Below, piece by piece: positions 51,906 to 60,740 of a stretch of DNA of 64,000 nucleotides. The position numbers and the translations under genes are program-made. The notes under the pieces were generated by a model. It was given only the letters and a program-made list of their open reading frames with translations, was not told the DNA's origin and did not search any database. Numbering within the stretch: position 1 is the first letter of the stretch; each line of letters starts with the position of its first letter. Source of the stretch: an uncultured Atopobiaceae bacterium (GTDB lineage Bacteria > Actinomycetota > Coriobacteriia > Coriobacteriales > Atopobiaceae); the NCBI GenBank assembly GCA_910579165.1, contig CAJTTF010000003.1:124001-188000 (forward strand). Reading direction: 5' to 3'.

Positions 51906-53043
51906 GACATCGAATAAATCCTTTATCGCCCATTTACAACGCTCGCCGTTTCTCATGGCGCCCATGGCTGGTATTACAGATTCCGCTTATCGACTTATGG
52001 CGAAAAAAGGCGGTGCCAAGCTTTGCTATACAGAGATGGTGAGCGTCTCCGGCATCCATTTTGCTTCGCACAACACCATCAATCTCCTTCGCTGTTTTGG
52101 CGGCATGAATCCGCGCCTCCGCCTTGCGGTAAGCAAGAATCTCCCTCACATACCCTTCATGACTGAAGGCCCCCTTGCTGTTCAGCTCTTTGGCTCTGAT
52201 CCTGCACTCTTTGTTGAGGCTCTTCCCGTGCTTGAACGCGAGGTAGGAGAGCGCTTGGCGCTTATCGACATCAATATGGCATGCCCCGTGAAAAAGGTGC
52301 GCAAAATTGGTGCCGGTGCCGAACTCCTGCGCAATACCGTTCGTGCGCGCAAGATTGTGAGGGCACTCAAGGAAGCTACCCAGTTACCCATCACAGCTAA
52401 GATTCGCCTGCTGGATCCATCTGACACCATCTCTTCAGCTGATCAGAAGCACCCGGATGCGCCAGAGCTCGAGGCCTTTGAAATAACCGTTAACCATACG
52501 ATAGAGTTTGCGCGTGCACTTGAGGAGGAAGGTCTTGACGCAATAACGCTTCATGGACGCACCGCGCCTCAGCTCTACCACGGAACCTCCAATCTGGATG
52601 CAGTCGATAAGGTGGGACAAGCTCTTTCTATCCCGCTCGTTGCCTCTGGAGATATGTTGAGCGCACACGCAGGCGTTGAAGCCCTATTGCGCCGCGGCGT
52701 ATCGGGCGTAATGTTTGCCCGAGGAACGCTTGGGAACCCATGGATATTCTCGGATGCAGAAGTGATACGGGCACGCAATGAGGCGGGCGAGTCCCACGGA
52801 CCTAAACATTTTGGTCATTCCAGAGAAGAAAAACTAAACACCTTTATTGAGCATGTGGGTCTGTTGATGGTCACTGACGGTCAACTCCTGCGCGCTCGAA
52901 CACTCTTTTGCCACTACATTCGGGACTTTCCGCACGCACGTGAGTGGCGCAATCGCATCATGCAGGCTAAAACGGCCGAGGAATTCATTGCCGTAGCTAA
53001 TGCCTATAAGGCAGAATTGAGCGATAAGCAATCCCATGATTGA
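51904..53043 (+). CDS. dusB: tRNA-dihydrouridine synthase (DusB-like)
   Basis: A flavoenzyme reducing uridines in tRNA D-loops. MAPMAGITDSAYRLM, DINMACPVKKV (catalytic Cys), a GAGAELLRN block, ITLHGRTAPQLYHG and the FMN phosphate site GVMFARGTLGNPW are visible. The protein has 379 residues, with an insertion near 180-195. It overlaps hemW by 8 nt. Assignment as DusB rather than another Dus is by general resemblance. Confidence 0.9.
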   Translation: MTSNKSFIAHLQRSPFLMAPMAGITDSAYRLMAKKGGAKLCYTEMVSVSGIHFASHNTINLLRCFGGMNPRLRLAVSKNLPHIPFMTEGPLAVQLFGSDPALFVEALPVLEREVGERLALIDINMACPVKKVRKIGAGAELLRNTVRARKIVRALKEATQLPITAKIRLLDPSDTISSADQKHPDAPELEAFEITVNHTIEFARALEEEGLDAITLHGRTAPQLYHGTSNLDAVDKVGQALSIPLVASGDMLSAHAGVEALLRRGVSGVMFARGTLGNPWIFSDAEVIRARNEAGESHGPKHFGHSREEKLNTFIEHVGLLMVTDGQLLRARTLFCHYIRDFPHAREWRNRIMQAKTAEEFIAVANAYKAELSDKQSHD

Positions 53044-54481
53044 AGCGCTTTACCTGCATATTCCTTATTGTAAGCAAAAGTGTGCCTACTGTAGTTTTTA
53101 CTCTATGGTCCCTGGTCTGGACAGAGCGCTTACAGACTATGACAACAATAAGCTGATCAATCCATCCAATACGTCTAGCACGCCTGAACATTCGCTCGAT
53201 ACAACAACCTGCAGAGACGTGCAATCGTATGTAGACAATCTTTGCAGCAGGATAGATGAACTGGGAAAAGCAGGCCTCCTCGCTCATGTGAGAACACTTT
53301 ATATTGGCGGGGGAACTCCAAGTCTTCTTAACGCAAACCAAATCGCTGGCTTGCTGAAGAGCGTACAAGAGGGGCGCGGCGCAGCACAACAAGGACAGCT
53401 ACGCGAGATTACTGTAGAGGCAAATCCAGAATCGCTTACGTTAGATTTCCTGGATGCTTGTAAGGAGCAAGGAGTCACTCGCATCTCGCTGGGAATTCAA
53501 AGTATGTATGACGTTGAGCTTGCGGCAGTGGAGCGCTTAGCTTGTGCGAAAGACAATGTGCGTGCCCTGGACCTCCTTAAAAACTCAGCCTTTTCTGTTT
53601 CTGTTGATGTGATGCTAGGGCTGCCTACGCAAACAAGCACATCGCTCGAACAAACCATTCTCACGCTTCTTGCCTGTAAGAGGGTAGGGCATGTAAGTGT
53701 CTATCCTCTTTCTGTGGAATCCAATACACGCCTGCATGTGCGTTTAGAAAAAGGCTCAGTGCAGCTTCCTTCTGAAGATAAACAAGCTGCACTGATGGAG
53801 CATACGCACCAGCTACTTACAACAAATGGCTTCCATCATTATGAGGTGGCAAATTATGCGAGACCCGGGCTTGAAGCCCAGCATAATCGAGCCTATTGGA
53901 CGGGAAGAGAATACCTTGGCTTAGGGCCTTCTGCGAGTTCAATGGTGGCGCGCCCCACGTACGAGCAACTCAGCAAACGCATTCGAGAGCTTCCCGCAGC
54001 AAGCAGTTTTCCAGAAGACATGGCGAGAATACGTTTTACAGAAACCGGTAAAAACACTCAATTACGAGATGAGTCAACAAGCAATGCACTTTTAGCCCAA
54101 GCGCCAGCAACCCAAGCACCAGCAACCCAAGCACCAGCAAACCAAGCACCAGGAAGAAACCTATCCTACGAGCTAGAAGGGCTCACGTATGAGCAGAGTG
54201 TTGCCGAAGACCTTATGCTTGCAAGTCGCCTCGCAAGCGGTCTGAATGGAACAATAGTTGCTCGCGCGCAGGATGCCTTGGGCGCCAAAAAAGTCAACTC
54301 TGCTCTTCACGCTTTATGCGATCAGGGCTTACTGCAACGTCCTCAGTCCTTGAAGGGTCGTAGCGCAGGAGGGGTCTTTGCCCCAACCACCAAAGGCTGG
54401 CTTCTGGGAAACGTTATGTTTTCTCGGCTATGGGATTTGACGCCCACCACTAAAACCTTCACGCTGTCCTCACATTCTTAA
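53036..54481 (+). CDS. hemW: Radical SAM heme chaperone HemW (coproporphyrinogen III oxidase-like)
   Basis: Radical SAM protein with the cluster motif YCKQKCAYC (Cys 12, 16, 19) and GGGTPSLL, next to lepA/dnaJ as in many bacteria. HemW-type proteins bind heme and are distinct from the true oxidase HemN, which usually has a further C-terminal cysteine set. The 481-residue protein is longer than the ~380 norm: there is an insert near residues 35-65 and a QAPATQAPATQAPANQAP repeat (about 356-373) before the C-terminal helical domain. The start overlaps dusB. Confidence 0.9.
   Translation: MIEALYLHIPYCKQKCAYCSFYSMVPGLDRALTDYDNNKLINPSNTSSTPEHSLDTTTCRDVQSYVDNLCSRIDELGKAGLLAHVRTLYIGGGTPSLLNANQIAGLLKSVQEGRGAAQQGQLREITVEANPESLTLDFLDACKEQGVTRISLGIQSMYDVELAAVERLACAKDNVRALDLLKNSAFSVSVDVMLGLPTQTSTSLEQTILTLLACKRVGHVSVYPLSVESNTRLHVRLEKGSVQLPSEDKQAALMEHTHQLLTTNGFHHYEVANYARPGLEAQHNRAYWTGREYLGLGPSASSMVARPTYEQLSKRIRELPAASSFPEDMARIRFTETGKNTQLRDESTSNALLAQAPATQAPATQAPANQAPGRNLSYELEGLTYEQSVAEDLMLASRLASGLNGTIVARAQDALGAKKVNSALHALCDQGLLQRPQSLKGRSAGGVFAPTTKGWLLGNVMFSRLWDLTPTTKTFTLSSHS
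54097..54153 (+). repeat. 15-bp in-frame minisatellite inside hemW
   Basis: Three copies of CCAAGC(G/A)CCAGCAAC plus a partial fourth (54097, 54112, 54127, 54142) encode Gln-Ala-Pro-Ala-Thr units. The unit is a multiple of three, so copy-number changes keep the frame and alter linker length only. Confidence 0.85.
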
Positions 54482-54486
54482 ATCGC

Positions 54487-54492
54487 TACAAT
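54487..54492 (+). promoter_or_regulatory. -10 element upstream of dnaJ genes
   Basis: TACAAT followed by AG, flanked by CGCT and AGCG (54484-54498) in the same arrangement as at lepA. The start would lie near 54499, giving a ~28-nt leader with AAGGAG before the TTG at 54527. No CIRCE heat-shock element was seen. Confidence 0.45.
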
Positions 54493-54526
54493 AGAGCGTT
54501 GCACTTTAAACAAATAAGGAGCACCT

Positions 54527-55657
54527 TTGAGCTCAATGCGCGATAAAAACTACTACGAAATCCTTGAGGTTTCCGAGTCTGCCTCTACGGAGGAGATACG
54601 CCACGCATTCCAAAAGAAAGCGCGTCGACTTCACCCGGATGTCAACAAAGACGCACATGCGGAAGACGAGTTCAAGGAAGTCTCGGAGGCCTACGCGGTC
54701 CTGTCAGACCCTCAGAAGCGAAGCCGCTATGATGCTATGCGCACGGGCAATCCCTTCGCGGGCTTCACTGGCGCCTCAGGTTCCGGTGCAGACCCTTTCT
54801 GGGGTCAAGGTGCAAACCCCTTTGGTGATTTTGATTTCTCAGGCTCAGGCGGTTTTCCTTTTGGAGGTTTCTGGTCTTCAAAGAATAGGGGAGCGGCTAC
54901 TCCCGCTTACAATCCACGCCCTGGATCTGACGTTGTCTACAACCTTGTGTTGGATGATGCTGCTGCCAAGAAAGGCGGCAAAAAAGGCATCACCTACGAG
55001 CGGTTTATAGAATGCAGCCTCTGTCACGGTCTGGGGTCTGTCGAGACGCAAGAGATTAAAGAGTGCCCCACCTGCCACGGAACAGGTCACATAGAGGTAG
55101 ATCTAGGAGTCCTCTTTGGCGGTCAGGGGATGGCCTCCTTTGAGGTGCAATGCCCCGAATGTGAAGGCACTGGCAAAGTCGTCGCCGACCCGTGCCCCAA
55201 CTGCAATGGTTCTGGCCGTATGCTCGCTGGCTGCGAGGAAGTCATAGACATTGCGCCTAAAACGCACAACGGTGACGAGTGCACCATTCCTTACATGGGA
55301 AACGCCGGAACCAACAACGAAAAAGCCGGCGACCTGCGCGTGCGCTTTAGTGTTCCTTCTGAAGTTGTAGCGCCAGCGACAAGCTTTGGTTTTGCTTGCA
55401 TAGGGTTTTCGCTGCCCTATTTCATCCTGGGTTTCTTCATGCCTGCTTTGGCGGGAACACCCACCCTCGCGCTCTTTCCGCTAATCCTGGGAATCTTTCT
55501 TGTAGCACGCCATGTCATAGAACGCCATAATCTCGCCTGGTGGAAAAACGCTGCATTCGCCCTGCTGAGAGGGGCAACTAACGGCATTATCTTCGCAGCA
55601 ATCTTCACACTTCTCATAAGTTGTTCAGCGCCGCGCACCTCAGGATTAATCTCATGA
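54527..55657 (+). CDS. DnaJ-like J-domain/zinc-finger protein with C-terminal membrane segments
   Basis: A J domain with HPD (about residues 5-70), a Gly/Phe-rich linker and the four CxxCxGxG zinc repeats (CSLCHGLG, CPTCHGTG, CPECEGTG, CPNCNGSG). After part of C-terminal domain I (to about residue 278) the rest of DnaJ is replaced by two or three hydrophobic segments (about 285-325 and 345-368) and a short tail, so it is probably membrane anchored with the J domain in the cytoplasm to engage DnaK. TTG 54527 is the start: AAGGAG is 5 nt upstream; ATG 54536 is too far. It overlaps the next gene by 4 nt. hrcA and grpE, the usual neighbours, are absent. Confidence 0.88.
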   Translation: MSSMRDKNYYEILEVSESASTEEIRHAFQKKARRLHPDVNKDAHAEDEFKEVSEAYAVLSDPQKRSRYDAMRTGNPFAGFTGASGSGADPFWGQGANPFGDFDFSGSGGFPFGGFWSSKNRGAATPAYNPRPGSDVVYNLVLDDAAAKKGGKKGITYERFIECSLCHGLGSVETQEIKECPTCHGTGHIEVDLGVLFGGQGMASFEVQCPECEGTGKVVADPCPNCNGSGRMLAGCEEVIDIAPKTHNGDECTIPYMGNAGTNNEKAGDLRVRFSVPSEVVAPATSFGFACIGFSLPYFILGFFMPALAGTPTLALFPLILGIFLVARHVIERHNLAWWKNAAFALLRGATNGIIFAAIFTLLISCSAPRTSGLIS

Positions 55658-56400
55658 CCAAGCCCTCCCGCGATTATTATGAGGTGCTGGAGGTTTCGCG
55701 CTCGGCGGACCAAAAGACCATCAAGCGCGCGTTTCTTAAGAAGGCGCGCGTGCTGCATCCCGATGTTTGCCGCGAAGCGGATGCCGAAAAAAACTTCAAA
55801 GAGCTCAACGAAGCCTACAGCGTTCTTTCCGATGAGAAAAAACGCGCGCATTACGACATGTTTGGCACCATGGATGGCGCGAACTTTGCATCAGGTTCTG
55901 TGCAAGATATCTTCTCTGGCATGGGTTTCGCCGACATTTTCTCGGATATTTTTGGAGGAGCCGCTACCGCTCATGGTCCTATGGGAGGCGCAAGGTTCAG
56001 GGCACGCCGCCCCTCCACTCCTACCGACGAAGACCTTAGAATTCAAATGAATCTCACTCTTGCCGACATTTTAGCCGGCAAAGAGGAAGTGGTGGAGATT
56101 CCAAAAACCGTATCCTGTCCTGCTTGCGCCGGTACGGGCTCTTCTATGCAAATAGAACCCAGTGCCTGCGAAACATGCCACGGTTATGGCCAGGTGAGAG
56201 CTCGGCAGCAAACGCCCTTCGGCGTTATGGATATACAGACAGCCTGTCCTGACTGTGGTGGATCCGGCATCCATATTGAAGATCCCTGTTCTGAGTGTCA
56301 CGCAACGGGGAGGATTACCAAAATGCAAACGGTAAAAGTACAGATAACTGGCGAAGATCTTACAAAACCCGCTGCTCAAAAGGACAGCGTCACCGGCTAG
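55654..56400 (+). CDS. Short DnaJ-like protein ending after the zinc finger
   Basis: A J domain (YYEVLEVSRSADQKT, HPD), a Gly/Phe-containing linker with SGMGFADIFSDIFGG, part of domain I, and the zinc repeats CPACAGTG, CETCHGYG, CPDCGGSG and CSECHATG. It stops ~25 residues later, so C-terminal domains I (second half) and II, including the dimerisation region, are missing: 248 residues against ~375. The ATG at 55654 overlaps the upstream stop. It is similar in layout to its neighbour, but the two differ clearly in sequence, so the pair is not a recent duplication. Confidence 0.9.
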   Translation: MTKPSRDYYEVLEVSRSADQKTIKRAFLKKARVLHPDVCREADAEKNFKELNEAYSVLSDEKKRAHYDMFGTMDGANFASGSVQDIFSGMGFADIFSDIFGGAATAHGPMGGARFRARRPSTPTDEDLRIQMNLTLADILAGKEEVVEIPKTVSCPACAGTGSSMQIEPSACETCHGYGQVRARQQTPFGVMDIQTACPDCGGSGIHIEDPCSECHATGRITKMQTVKVQITGEDLTKPAAQKDSVTG

Positions 56401-56407
56401 ATTGAGA

Positions 56408-57700
56408 ATGTCCTCCTTAGATTCGCCGCAATCGTTAGTCCGTTGTGCTCTGGTTAATTTGGGCTGCCGTGTCAATCATGCTGAGATTGAGGCGATGCGT
56501 CTTGCGCTAGAAGATGAAAACATTGCTGTTACTGATAGCGGAAAGGCGCAGGTAGTTGTTGTAAATACTTGTGCGGTTACTGGTGAGGCTGAGGCTAAGA
56601 GCAGAAAGGCAATTCGACGCCTGGCGAGTAAGCCTTCTATCCAAGCAATCTATGTTACGGGATGCGCTGCTAACCTTTTTGAAGAAGAATTTACCAGTCT
56701 GGCAAATAACGTAGTATATGTTCCCGATAAACGCAGCATCCCAGAGCGAATCAAACAGGATGCCACTGCCCCTGCTGAGTCCGTTGATCCTCATGGCCTT
56801 AGTAATAGCTCGCCTGCGCGCATGCGACGTGAAATCAAGATACAAGATGGCTGCAACAATACCTGTTCTTACTGCATTGTGCGCGTTGCAAGAGGTCCTT
56901 CACATTCTGTTCCCGTGCAAGAGATTCTCCAACAAGCACGGCGCGCTTCTAGCGACGGCATTGGTGAGATTGTGCTTGCCGGCATTAATCTGGGACAGTT
57001 TAGATTAGACGAAGAGTTCGCCAACTCTACAGGAGTAAAAGTGGACGCAACATCACTCACAACGCTCATCCACCACCTCCTCGCCGAGCTGCCCCTTGCG
57101 CGCATTCGGCTCTCGTCTATTGAGCCTACTGATATCGATCCTTCTCTCATTGACCTTATGGCACAAAACCCGCAGCGCATAGCTGCCTACTTGCACATCC
57201 CTCTGCAGTCTGGTTCTAACACTATTCTTAAGGCCATGAGCAGGCCATACACCGTGCAAGATTTCCAGAAGACAGTAAACGCCATACGCCAAAAACTGCC
57301 TCATATTGCTCTGGCAACCGACATCATCGTAGGGTTCCCTGGTGAAACCGATGAAAACTTTATGGAAACGTATGAGTTTGCAAAGCGTCTGCAGTTTTCC
57401 AAAATTCATTTGTTTCGCTATTCGCTGCGTCCCGGGACACCTGCAGCAAACCGCACAGATCAAATTGCTCCAGAAATAAAAGCTGAACGCGCGCATAATC
57501 TGCAAAAGCTTGCAGATTCTATGCGCTATCAGCACGCCCAAGGCCTAAAGGGAAGCGTAGCTCAGGTGTACGTGGAGAGCCCCGGGAGGGGAAAAAGCGA
57601 AGGCCTTTTTGAGGCAAAAATCCCCAAGGAGGCTCCTCTGGGAACGATCTATGCCGCTCCCGTTTCAGACGTGAGAGAAGACTGCCTCATATGCCAATAA
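56408..57700 (+). CDS. mtaB: tRNA t6A methylthiotransferase MtaB
   Basis: Radical SAM enzyme converting t6A37 to ms2t6A37 in tRNA. The N-terminal UPF0004 domain has LGCRVNHAE, VVVNTCAVTGEAEAKSRKA and VTGCAANLF; the radical SAM cluster is QDGCNNTCSYCIV (CxxxCxxC). The C-terminal TRAM region is present. It has the N of CRVNHAE typical of MtaB. It can start at ATG 56408 or TTG 56402; neither has a good ribosome site. Position after dnaJ is widely conserved. Confidence 0.92.
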   Translation: MSSLDSPQSLVRCALVNLGCRVNHAEIEAMRLALEDENIAVTDSGKAQVVVVNTCAVTGEAEAKSRKAIRRLASKPSIQAIYVTGCAANLFEEEFTSLANNVVYVPDKRSIPERIKQDATAPAESVDPHGLSNSSPARMRREIKIQDGCNNTCSYCIVRVARGPSHSVPVQEILQQARRASSDGIGEIVLAGINLGQFRLDEEFANSTGVKVDATSLTTLIHHLLAELPLARIRLSSIEPTDIDPSLIDLMAQNPQRIAAYLHIPLQSGSNTILKAMSRPYTVQDFQKTVNAIRQKLPHIALATDIIVGFPGETDENFMETYEFAKRLQFSKIHLFRYSLRPGTPAANRTDQIAPEIKAERAHNLQKLADSMRYQHAQGLKGSVAQVYVESPGRGKSEGLFEAKIPKEAPLGTIYAAPVSDVREDCLICQ

Positions 57701-57775
57701 ACATAGTGACAGGCAAAGTAGACAAACACCTACGAAAGACAAAACATTCACAGCAGAGAGAAAGAAGACGCCCAT

Positions 57776-58267
57776 ATGGCTAACCTCCAAATTGATTTCG
57801 ATAACGAGGAAATGCTCGCACAGATTGAGCTCACAACTCGTGAGGTGGAGCGCATCTTTTCTCACGTCTTGCAAGATCAAGATGTGACGGAGAGCTGCCA
57901 GGTCTCTGTGTCGCTGGTAAGCGATGAAGAGATGCAGGCAATCAATAGACAGTGGCGCTCTGTTGATGCCCCAACCGATGTTATCTCTATAGAGTGCGAG
58001 CGCCCGGGCGACCAAGATCTTTCTAACGATGAGATCGTGGTCTTGGGCGACATTTTTCTTAGTCCCTGTTACGTATGCGCACAGGCCGAACGATTTAACA
58101 CCACATCCGCCCAAGAAGCAACACTTCTTCTCACCCATGCTCTTCTCCATCTTTTGGGTTACGACCACGAGGAAGAAGCAGAGGCAAAGATCATGGAGGA
58201 GCTGGAAGACAGGCTTGTTAAGCAACTCACGCACATCCAGTCCTCTTCAAACTCTCCAGCTATCTAG
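57776..58267 (+). CDS. ybeY: Endoribonuclease YbeY
   Basis: Metal-dependent RNase needed for 16S rRNA 3'-end maturation and ribosome quality control. The 163-residue protein has the zinc motif HALLHLLGYDHE (H-x3-H-x5-H) and the central PTDVISI...LGDIFLS block. The usual upstream phoH gene is absent. The 75 bp before it are T-poor and A-rich. dgkA follows after 14 bp. Confidence 0.94.
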   Translation: MANLQIDFDNEEMLAQIELTTREVERIFSHVLQDQDVTESCQVSVSLVSDEEMQAINRQWRSVDAPTDVISIECERPGDQDLSNDEIVVLGDIFLSPCYVCAQAERFNTTSAQEATLLLTHALLHLLGYDHEEEAEAKIMEELEDRLVKQLTHIQSSSNSPAI

Positions 58268-58269
58268 AG

Positions 58270-58275
58270 TACAAT
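58270..58275 (+). promoter_or_regulatory. -10 box of dgkA, apparently leaderless
   Basis: TACAAT followed by AG, only 6 nt before the ATG at 58282, with no Shine-Dalgarno sequence. It lies immediately after the ybeY stop, so dgkA-era-recO may have its own leaderless start as well as read-through. Confidence 0.5.
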
Positions 58276-58281
58276 AGCTCC

Positions 58282-58671
58282 ATGATTCCCGGTCAAAAAG
58301 ATAATCATCCTACCTTTGCCAAGAGTTTTGGCTTTGCCTGGCAGGGTCTTCGCTATGCTCTTAAGACTGAGCGCAACATCAAGGTTATGCTCGTTCTTTT
58401 TGGTGTAGCTGTTGTTTTGGGCCTAGTCTTACACTGCGATGCAAGTGAGTGGGGGATTATCCTTATTGGTTCTGCAGCAGTCTTTTGTGCGGAGCTCGTC
58501 AACACGGCACTAGAGACCATTGTTGATTTGGTTTCCCCCGAGTATCACACGCTTGCCGGTCATGCCAAGGATATTTCAGCTGCAGCGGTGTACGTTCTCT
58601 CTCTGTTAGTTGGTATTGCCGGCGTCATCATCTATTTTTCGGCGGCCATGCGACTCATGATTCCTACGTAG
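58282..58671 (+). CDS. dgkA: Diacylglycerol/undecaprenol kinase
   Basis: A 129-residue membrane kinase with three membrane segments and the family block ELVNTALETIVDLVSPEYHT followed by GHAKDISAAAV. The first helix region (FGFAWQGLRYALKTERN) is also typical. Gram-positive members phosphorylate undecaprenol to recycle the wall lipid carrier. The dgkA position between ybeY and era is conserved. era starts 3 nt after its stop. Confidence 0.93.
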   Translation: MIPGQKDNHPTFAKSFGFAWQGLRYALKTERNIKVMLVLFGVAVVLGLVLHCDASEWGIILIGSAAVFCAELVNTALETIVDLVSPEYHTLAGHAKDISAAAVYVLSLLVGIAGVIIYFSAAMRLMIPT

Positions 58672-58674
58672 AAC

Positions 58675-59673
58675 ATGTCTCAAACTTCCACTTCCAATAC
58701 CTCCAGTACGTCCAGTGCTCCTGCCTCACCCCTAACTGCCAGCACATCCGCCACTCCCACCACTTTTAAAAGCGGCTTCGTGGCTCTTATAGGGAGACCC
58801 AGCGTAGGCAAATCGAGCCTGTTAAATGCTATCCTCAAAAAGCATGTCGCCATCACTTCAAAGGTTTCTCAAACTACCCGCAAAAGGCTCCGTGGCATTC
58901 TTAATCTTCCAGATGCGCAAATCATCTTTGTGGATGTTCCTGGTATCCATAAGCCTCAGGACGCGTTGGGAAAAAACCTTAATGCGCAGGCTTTCGTGGA
59001 GGCTCAAGAGGCCGATATCGTAGCCTATCTTCTAGACGCAACGATGCCTTTTGGTCGCGGGGATGCTTGGGTGCTAAAACACCTAGCCCCTTTTACGTGC
59101 AGACACGAAATTCCCGTTATCCTCGTTATTACCAAGGCCGACATTGCAGATGCCACCATCGTGGAAGACCAAATCACTTCGGCTCATGAGGCTTTTAGAG
59201 AGGCAGACGCTGCCTTTTTGCAAACTATTGTTGTCTCTGCAAAGACTGGATTCAATGTAGAGAGCCTGGTTCAAACCCTACAGGAGCAACTCCCACAGGG
59301 ACCACAATGGTTTTCAGGGGATGATTCAATAGATGCAACCCAAGAAGACATTGCCGCAGAATTCATTCGCGAACAAGTGCTTCGTTCTTGCAAAGAGGAG
59401 CTCCCGCATGCTACTGCCGTTCTTGTGGATGAGCTAGTGTGGCGCAACAAAGGACTCGTTCACATTGAGGCTACCATCATGGTGGAGCGAAAAAGCCAAA
59501 AGGCTATCATCGTAGGCAAGGGGGGAGAGATGATTAAGCGGATTGGAACCGCGGCACGCCGTGCTCTCGAAGCGTATTTTGATGCGCGGGTACACCTCAC
59601 TCTTAACGTAGAAGTACAAAAGAAGTGGCGGGAAGATGAGCGCATACTCAAACAACTGGGATATATGGAATAA
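58675..59673 (+). CDS. era: GTPase Era
   Basis: Ribosome-assembly GTPase binding the 3' end of 16S rRNA. A Ser/Thr-rich N-terminal extension (~33 residues) precedes GRPSVGKSS (40-48), DVPGIHKP, TKAD and the C-terminal KH domain (VGKGGEMIKRIG). The 332 residues exceed the ~300 norm because of the leader. recO follows after 15 bp. Confidence 0.95.
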   Translation: MSQTSTSNTSSTSSAPASPLTASTSATPTTFKSGFVALIGRPSVGKSSLLNAILKKHVAITSKVSQTTRKRLRGILNLPDAQIIFVDVPGIHKPQDALGKNLNAQAFVEAQEADIVAYLLDATMPFGRGDAWVLKHLAPFTCRHEIPVILVITKADIADATIVEDQITSAHEAFREADAAFLQTIVVSAKTGFNVESLVQTLQEQLPQGPQWFSGDDSIDATQEDIAAEFIREQVLRSCKEELPHATAVLVDELVWRNKGLVHIEATIMVERKSQKAIIVGKGGEMIKRIGTAARRALEAYFDARVHLTLNVEVQKKWREDERILKQLGYME

Positions 59674-59688
59674 GGACGCACAGCAATC

Positions 59689-60522
59689 GTGGTACAGAGC
59701 GCACATTCATACCATGCTACTGCCCTTGTTCTGGGTCAGACAAAGCTTGGAGAGACTGATGTTATCCTCACGATGCTTTCAAGTACCGGACAGCAAATAC
59801 GAGCTGTTGCCAAAGGAGGCAGAAAGCCTGGGAGCAAGCTAGCCGGTAAGGTAAGGGTGTTTTCCCTTGTAGAGGGATTGTTTGCGCGCGGTAAGAATCT
59901 CGATATTCTGACTGAAGCAAAGCTTGCTCAAGAGCCGTTTGCGTTTGAGGGGGAGCTACTGGTTCTGAGCGCGGCATCTGCTATCGCGAATATTGTTCAC
60001 CTACTTTCTTATCCAGATGCTCAGAACCCCTTTCTCTGGGGGGCAACGGTGCGTGTTCTAGAAGTGCTTCAGAATCTCACACGCGCTGCAACACAAGAAG
60101 AAAGAGCTCTCAGAAGTGTTCTTCTTGTAGTTGCACACACCTTTAAGATCCTCTCTCATGAGGGATGGCAGCCGTTAGGTCTAACCCGAGTTCCAAAGAC
60201 TCAATTGCTCATAGATCTCTTATCCGAGAAACGCGGAGAAAACATGATATTTTCAGCAGAGGCGGGTGGATTCTTTGACAGTCTCGCTACGGATATGGCT
60301 GCATCGCAGATGTCACTTCCTGCCTCTTTTGCATACCTCATTTCGTTTCTTATAGGAACAACCTATGATGAGATTGAAGATGAGTTAACGAGAACCACGC
60401 TGCATACTCTGCTATCCTGGGGTGATCTCTCAAATCTCACGCATGTTTGTCACGCATGGGCATCATCGCAGCTTGACGCGCGTCTTAAGAGTTTTGAATA
60501 CCTTGAAAAATTACTTGTTTAA
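59689..60522 (+). CDS. recO: DNA repair protein RecO
   Basis: Mediates RecA loading in the RecFOR pathway. The OB-fold N-terminus (ATALVLGQTKLGETDVILTM, GGRKPGSKLAGKVRVFSLVE) is clear; the 277-residue protein lacks the zinc-binding CxxC of many RecO proteins, and its C-terminal half is helical and divergent. GTG at 59689 is the start, with AAGGA ~12 nt upstream. era-recO is a conserved pair. Confidence 0.9.
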   Translation: MVQSAHSYHATALVLGQTKLGETDVILTMLSSTGQQIRAVAKGGRKPGSKLAGKVRVFSLVEGLFARGKNLDILTEAKLAQEPFAFEGELLVLSAASAIANIVHLLSYPDAQNPFLWGATVRVLEVLQNLTRAATQEERALRSVLLVVAHTFKILSHEGWQPLGLTRVPKTQLLIDLLSEKRGENMIFSAEAGGFFDSLATDMAASQMSLPASFAYLISFLIGTTYDEIEDELTRTTLHTLLSWGDLSNLTHVCHAWASSQLDARLKSFEYLEKLLV

Positions 60523-60599
60523 AGCGTCCGGCGCTTCTTTGGGAGCAACGCTTGTCTACTTATGGGGGTGCAGGTCACTTTTATTTTTCATGTTTCATT

Positions 60600-60637
60600 C
60601 CTTCCAAACCTAATCCTCGTTTTTTGGGAAGGTGTCT
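60600..60637 (+). terminator. Possible rho-independent terminator after recO
   Basis: CCTTCC with following AAA (60600-60608) pairs with TTT and GGAAGG (60623-60632, one bulged G), and a T5 run follows at 60640. It probably ends the ybeY-dgkA-era-recO unit. The remainder of the 320-bp gap before the next gene holds the promoter-like G tract listed separately and no gene. Confidence 0.45.
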
Positions 60638-60740
60638 ACTTTTTAGGCTTCACAAAATATTCTAATGAAACAGACGAAGTGTGCGGAAAACGGGGTCCAT
60701 TTTAGGGCTCAAATCGATTGCGGATTTTTTGCAAAAACCC

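Noticed and set aside
55380..55657. Frameshift in the first dnaJ causing loss of the C-terminal domain
   Set aside because: No other frame in this stretch encodes DnaJ C-terminal motifs, and the hydrophobic segments are long and regular, so the membrane tail looks genuine.
60540..60740. Insertion-sequence remnant upstream of the giant surface gene
   Set aside because: The GTCTACTT and GGGGTC motifs looked like transposon ends, but no paired terminal repeats, target duplication or transposase fragment could be found.
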